6,506 nucleotides of DNA from Gammaproteobacteria bacterium (GTDB lineage: Bacteria; Pseudomonadota; Gammaproteobacteria; UBA6429; Thiohalophilaceae). The notes under the pieces are model-generated. The model did no database searches and was not told the DNA's origin. It saw only the letters and a list, made by a program, of their open reading frames with translations. Location: positions 1-6,506 of the forward strand of contig DRJN01000345.1 of NCBI GenBank assembly GCA_011052165.1, read 5' to 3'. The translations under genes and the position numbers were made by a program. Numbering within the stretch: position 1 is the first letter of the stretch; the number at the start of each line of letters is the position of its first letter. Of the stretch, positions 4,501 to 6,506 are shown one piece after another.

Positions 4501-6506
4501 ACCACGCCTGTGAGTCTGGGCGGACCGGCGACGGCGCTGGACGATATTGATGGCAGCCTGGCCGTCACCAATGACGCGCCGGCGGCTTTCCCGCTGGGCG
4601 AGACCTTTGTGACCTACAGTGCAGCGGACAGCGCGGGTAATATCGGTTCAGCGACGCAACGCGTGACGGTGCAGGACACCACGCCGCCAACGCTGGTGGT
4701 ACCGGACGATATCGTGGTCATCAGCAGCGCGGCGTTGAGTGTGAATATCGGAACGGCTACCGCGAGTGATATCTTCGGTCCTGTCATTATCAGCAACGAC
4801 GCGCCGGCGTTGTTTACCGTGGGTGAGACCCTGGTCACCTGGACCTCGACTGATGCCAATGGCAACACAGGTACCGCGCAGCAGCGGATCACAGTGACAC
4901 TGGTGGCGCCGCAGGACAGCGACGGCGACGGGGTGTCTGACAGCAACGACCTGTGTCCGAATACGCCGGTTGGGGAAAGTGTTGATACAAGCGGCTGTTC
5001 CGATTCACAGCGCGACAGCGACAACGACGGTGTTCCGGATGTGGCGGATGTGTGCCCGCTGACCCCGGCGGGCGAACCGGTGGATGCCAGTGGCTGTTCG
5101 CCGAGTCAGGTCGATTCCGATGCTGACGGTGTGGTCGACAGCAGCGACCTGTGTCCGGCGACGGTTGCCGGTGATCCGGTGGATGTCAACGGGTGTTCCG
5201 CCACCCAGGAAGCGGTTTGGGATTATGACTATCCCTATGTAAACGGCTTTGAAGTGGTAACTTCGGTCCACGATAGTGTGCTGGATAGCAATCCTGCCAA
5301 CGATATCAATGGCCAGGACGACTGGAAGCTGGAAGGCGTGTGGGGCATGAATACCGATCACGGCAACTGGACCAGCGCAGCGGGCGTCTGGCACCTGGAT
5401 GGTAACCCGGCCGAGATTGATCTGTCGCGCTATAACGTCTCACAGTGGGCAACCATGAATGGTTACGTCACGGTGCCGGTCGATGCGGCTCAGCCGACGT
5501 TGAGTTACCGCTACAAACTCGAGTTGTTATCGGGCGACAACATGTACGTGCGCATCCAGACCCAGGGCAGCAATGCCTGGACGACGATCCGCAGTTACAA
5601 CTGGCGCAACAGCCACAGCGAGTACGTGCGGGATGAGATCGATCTGTCTTCGTACGCCGGTCAGGCGGTCCGCATTCGCTTTGATCAGCGCAATGGCTCG
5701 GGTAGCAGTACCCGTCTGTGGGTGATCGATGACTTCCAGATCGGTGAGCCGCCGTTGGCGAGTTATGCCTACCCGTACAGCAACGACTTCGAGACTGCCG
5801 CGGCTGACTGGGATACGCAAGGCGTCTGGGCTGTTGCCACCAACCATAACGGCTGGACCAGCCAGAGTGGCGTGATGCACCTGGATGGCAATCCGGGCGA
5901 AATCGATCTGTCGCGCTATAACGTGGCGCAGTGGGCGACGTTGAACGGCTATATCCCGATCCCGGTGGATGCGGTACAGCCAACTCTGAGCTATGCCTAT
6001 AAACTTGGGCTGCTGTCCGGCGACAACATGTATGTGCGTATCCAGACCCAGGGCAGCAATGCCTGGACGACGATCCGCAGTTACAATTGGCACAACGACC
6101 ACAGTGAGTACGTGCGCGAGGAGGTCGACCTGTCTGCGTATATCGGTCAGGCCATCCGAATTCGCTTCGACCAGCGCAATGGCTCGGGTAACGGGTCACG
6201 TTTGTGGGTGATCGATGACTTCCAGATCGGTGTTCCGCCGTTGGCGAGTTATGCTTACCCGTACAGCAATGACTTTGAAACCTCGGTGACTGACTGGAAT
6301 ACGCAAGGCGCCTGGGCCGTCACCACAGACCATAACGTGCCGACCGGCCAGAGTGGTGTGAGTCACCTGGACGGCAATCCGGGCGAGATCGATCTGTCGC
6401 GCTATAACGTGGCCCAGTGGGCGACGCTGAACGGCTATATTTCGATCCCGGTGGATGCGGTGCAGCCGACTCTCAGCTACGGTTATCAGCTGGATGTGTT
6501 GTCGGG
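1594..6506 (+). CDS. Giant secreted multidomain adhesin-like protein (3' end beyond window)
   Basis: The frame stays open for 1637 codons to the right edge. Residues 1-34 are a Sec signal peptide (hydrophobic WLSLWLICLVVL, cleavage likely after AQA). Residues 35-170 are an unassigned N-terminal region beginning EPVCARVKIEIQQEL, and 175-295 contain a CARDB-like stretch (LGVRVRNNG). About 455-545 is an Ig/cadherin-like domain. 549-593 is an acidic calcium-binding repeat (DTDGDGMDD, DFDGDGVPD). 600-676 resembles the chitobiase/hexosaminidase C-terminal domain (YYTLDGTVPT). 691-854 resembles a CBM6/CBM35-type carbohydrate-binding module (VEAEHY, HYVWVRG, DRILITTD). 861-949 is a putative Ig domain (LPTGLLIDSVSGAISG). 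952-1028 and 1030-1103 are HYR domains. 1108-1202 are three thrombospondin type 3 repeats, and 1211 onward is a tandem 162-residue beta-sandwich repeat. No enzyme domain is visible. It likely acts at the cell surface or outside, binding glycans and calcium. The C terminus, including any anchor, secretion signal or toxin, is unseen. It begins 68 bases after the glutaredoxin-like gene on the same strand. Confidence 0.9.
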   Translation, partial: MKSNTYKTGVSSGHWLSLWLICLVVLSWTPPAQAEPVCARVKIEIQQELILERQAFDAMMKINNNLDTLAIDNVQVSVNFKDDAGNSVVATSDPNNTSAKFFIRIDSMTDISDVNGNGRVEPNTTGEIRWLIIPTTSAAVTPTGTLYYIGATLSYTLGGVPETVEVTPDFITVKPLPQLALDYFLTKQVIGDDPFTAPIEPSEPYTLGVRVRNNGLATAANVRIDSAQPEIKDNPQGLLIDFTITGSSVDDQPSEPVLLINFGDVAPDSAKMGRWDMLTSLAGEFISFSASMSHADELGGAATSILDQPVTHFLVRNVRVDEPGRDAVRDFLALDGQVLRVYESDNTSDEVVTDQSGAAGLDAGAPSGGDMLHTLTIPPTAGFAYVKLPDPYNGNSAVKDVIRSDGKRIPLDNAWTSKERDRSTNPPTYTYFINLFDSNVTGNYSVRMGSGVLGPVPPVVQAIANRTTSEGIQVGFLVEASDPNGQPVALSANPLPVGAVFVDNGNGTATFNWTPAVGQAGAYTITFTATDGFLSASRSPTLTVNPEWDTDGDGMDDAWEMANFGTLDRNGSGDFDGDGVPDLAEYQNGTDPTSAQVAVPPVISPPAGTYADYVEISLSSPTPNTLIYYTLDGTVPTASAFLYAGPVTVSSDTTLQAITVGNGYADSTVSTASYLITGGGPFQQDNSPQQLLVVEAEHYSATQTPGAESWSPDYTLDYSGDSAMVAQPDSGNRVASSDIANSPSLDYQVNFLTTGTHYVWVRGLAVDADGDTIHVGLDGMAFSTSDKLQLASNVLNTWGWTRTTEDGPVASFDVASTGEHTLQIWMDKDGALVDRILITTDPDYIPSNAGPAESLTNSSNGVPVLQAVADQNGVYNGVVTLALAANDPDTDTLTYSASGLPTGLLIDSVSGAISGAIDPTNAASNNVAVTVSGGSDSVTTAFSWNIVAQDIVVPTVTAPADVIAEATALTTPVSLGGPATALDDIDGSLAVTNDAPAAFPLGETFVTYSAADSAGNIGSATQRVTVQDTTPPTLVVPDDIVVISSAALSVNIGTATASDIFGPVIISNDAPALFTVGETLVTWTSTDANGNTGTAQQRITVTLVAPQDSDGDGVSDSNDLCPNTPVGESVDTSGCSDSQRDSDNDGVPDVADVCPLTPAGEPVDASGCSPSQVDSDADGVVDSSDLCPATVAGDPVDVNGCSATQEAVWDYDYPYVNGFEVVTSVHDSVLDSNPANDINGQDDWKLEGVWGMNTDHGNWTSAAGVWHLDGNPAEIDLSRYNVSQWATMNGYVTVPVDAAQPTLSYRYKLELLSGDNMYVRIQTQGSNAWTTIRSYNWRNSHSEYVRDEIDLSSYAGQAVRIRFDQRNGSGSSTRLWVIDDFQIGEPPLASYAYPYSNDFETAAADWDTQGVWAVATNHNGWTSQSGVMHLDGNPGEIDLSRYNVAQWATLNGYIPIPVDAVQPTLSYAYKLGLLSGDNMYVRIQTQGSNAWTTIRSYNWHNDHSEYVREEVDLSAYIGQAIRIRFDQRNGSGNGSRLWVIDDFQIGVPPLASYAYPYSNDFETSVTDWNTQGAWAVTTDHNVPTGQSGVSHLDGNPGEIDLSRYNVAQWATLNGYISIPVDAVQPTLSYGYQLDVLS
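3238..3372 (+). other. Acidic calcium-binding repeat region within the giant protein
   Basis: Residues 549-593 contain D549-x-D-x-D-G-M-D-D and, after a short helix-like linker (AWEMANFGTLD), D574-x-D-x-D-G-V-P-D-L-A-E-Y, ending NGTDP. This pairing of DxDxDG loops is typical of bacterial thrombospondin type 3 or EF-hand-like linkers in secreted proteins, which become rigid on binding calcium. It separates the Ig-like domain from the chitobiase C-terminal-like domain. Calcium binding is inferred from spacing of aspartates. Confidence 0.7.
3661..4155 (+). other. CBM6/CBM35-like carbohydrate-binding module within the giant protein
   Basis: Residues 690-854 open with QLLVVEAEHYSATQ, the usual first strand and calcium-site Glu pair (E695, E697) of the CBM6/CBM35 jelly roll. 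They continue through SPSLDYQVNF, HYVWVRG, DTIHVGLDG and WGWTRTT to a closing strand HTLQIWMDKDGALVDRIL. Similar modules follow chitinase-like, agarase-like and glycosyl hydrolase family 115 domains and bind polysaccharides. No glycosidase is fused to it here. The ligand cannot be told from sequence. Confidence 0.7.
4444..4902 (+). repeat. Two HYR (hyalin) domains within the giant protein
   Basis: Residues 951-1028 and 1030-1103 are diverged copies of one Ig-like unit. Each has a PTVTAPADV or PTLVVPDDI opening, a central SNDAPA or TNDAPA block, a GETLVTW or GETFVTY strand, then D-x-x-GN and a closing RVTV or RITV strand. These are hallmarks of HYR domains, which in bacterial surface proteins serve as stalk and adhesion modules. 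Confidence 0.75.
4915..5211 (+). repeat. Three 33-residue thrombospondin type 3 repeats
   Basis: Units start at 4915, 5014 and 5113 with an exact 99-base period. Each reads D-S-D-x-D-G-V-x-D-x-x-D-x-C-P followed by a G-x-x-V-D-x-x-G-C ending. The cysteine pairs are C1121/C1135, C1154/C1168 and C1187/C1201. The same unit forms the calcium-binding linker between barrel and OmpA domain in many outer-membrane proteins. Here it joins the HYR stalk to the 162-residue repeats and is likely a rigid calcium-dependent spacer with one disulfide per unit. Confidence 0.85.
5224..6506 (+). repeat. Tandem 162-residue beta-sandwich repeats, third copy cut by the window edge
   Basis: Copy 1 is 5224-5763, copy 2 is 5764-6249 and copy 3 begins at 6250 and is cut off. 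The shared core has an exact 486-base offset (for example TCGCGCTATAACGT at 5425, 5911 and 6397). Copy 1 carries 18 extra residues near its start, around HDSVLDSNPANDINGQ. Each unit opens Y-x-Y-P-Y-x-N-x-F-E and contains HLDGNP-x-EIDLSRYNV, LSGDNMYVRIQTQGSNAW and LWVIDDFQIG, a pattern like MAM-type or choice-of-anchor jelly-roll domains. A 47-base stretch is identical between copies 1 and 2 (5554-5600 and 6040-6086), so the amplification is recent or maintained by gene conversion. Ligand unknown. Confidence 0.88.

Noticed and set aside
3340..5394. Several minus-strand frames of 80-150 codons
   Set aside because: All are antisense to the giant gene, with low-complexity translations and no recognisable domain or upstream ribosome binding context.
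5468..6199. Long minus-strand open frame (243 codons), with a second at 5527-6102
   Set aside because: Both lie inside the tandem repeat of the giant gene. They owe their length to the G+C-rich, repeated codon pattern of the + strand, are rich in Arg, Ser and Pro, and have no family resemblance.
5224..6506. CRISPR-like or mobile repeat
   Set aside because: The repeats are in frame, 486 bases long, adjacent and translate to a conserved protein module, so they are coding tandem domains.

Overview
The window looks like an accessory stretch of a Gram-negative, probably gammaproteobacterial, chromosome. This rests on the Rhs toxin tip, the OmpA-linker-type calcium repeats, a Sec signal peptide ending in AQA and the overall codon use. 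No marker fixes the genus. All genes supported here are on the + strand.

1-970 is the tail of a polymorphic toxin locus. A coding sequence entering from the left carries the end of an Rhs core, the conserved DPTGL boundary and a 102-residue tip. That tip has a phospholipase A2-like active-site motif (C-x-x-H-D-x-C-Y). A four-helix membrane protein overlaps its 3' end by 29 bases and is the likely immunity protein. Base composition falls sharply here: 54 of 180 bases at 601-780 are G or C, against 40 of 60 at 3001-3060. This fits an exchangeable toxin/immunity cassette attached to an older Rhs core.

971-1150 is non-coding, with short degenerate direct repeats and no recognisable gene. 1151-1525 encodes a small membrane-anchored glutaredoxin-like protein with a CGYC active site. 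It has a TTG start and a possible frame problem at an A6 run. 1526-1593 is a short leader with a hairpin and a good ribosome binding site.

1594 to the right edge is one open frame of 1637 codons that continues past the window. It encodes a secreted giant mosaic protein. In order it carries: a signal peptide; an N-terminal region with a CARDB-like part; an Ig/cadherin-like domain; an acidic calcium-binding repeat; a chitobiase C-terminal-like domain; a CBM6/CBM35-like carbohydrate-binding module; a putative Ig domain; two HYR domains; three 33-residue thrombospondin type 3 repeats; and at least two and a half copies of a 162-residue beta-sandwich repeat with an exact 486-base period. No catalytic domain is visible, so an adhesin or matrix protein, or the N-terminal half of a larger effector such as another Rhs protein, is the best reading.

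The most interesting parts are the phospholipase-like Rhs tip with its overlapping membrane partner, and the giant mosaic protein with its recently amplified repeat. Shared function between the toxin locus, the glutaredoxin and the giant protein is not shown by the sequence. Only proximity and common orientation link them.
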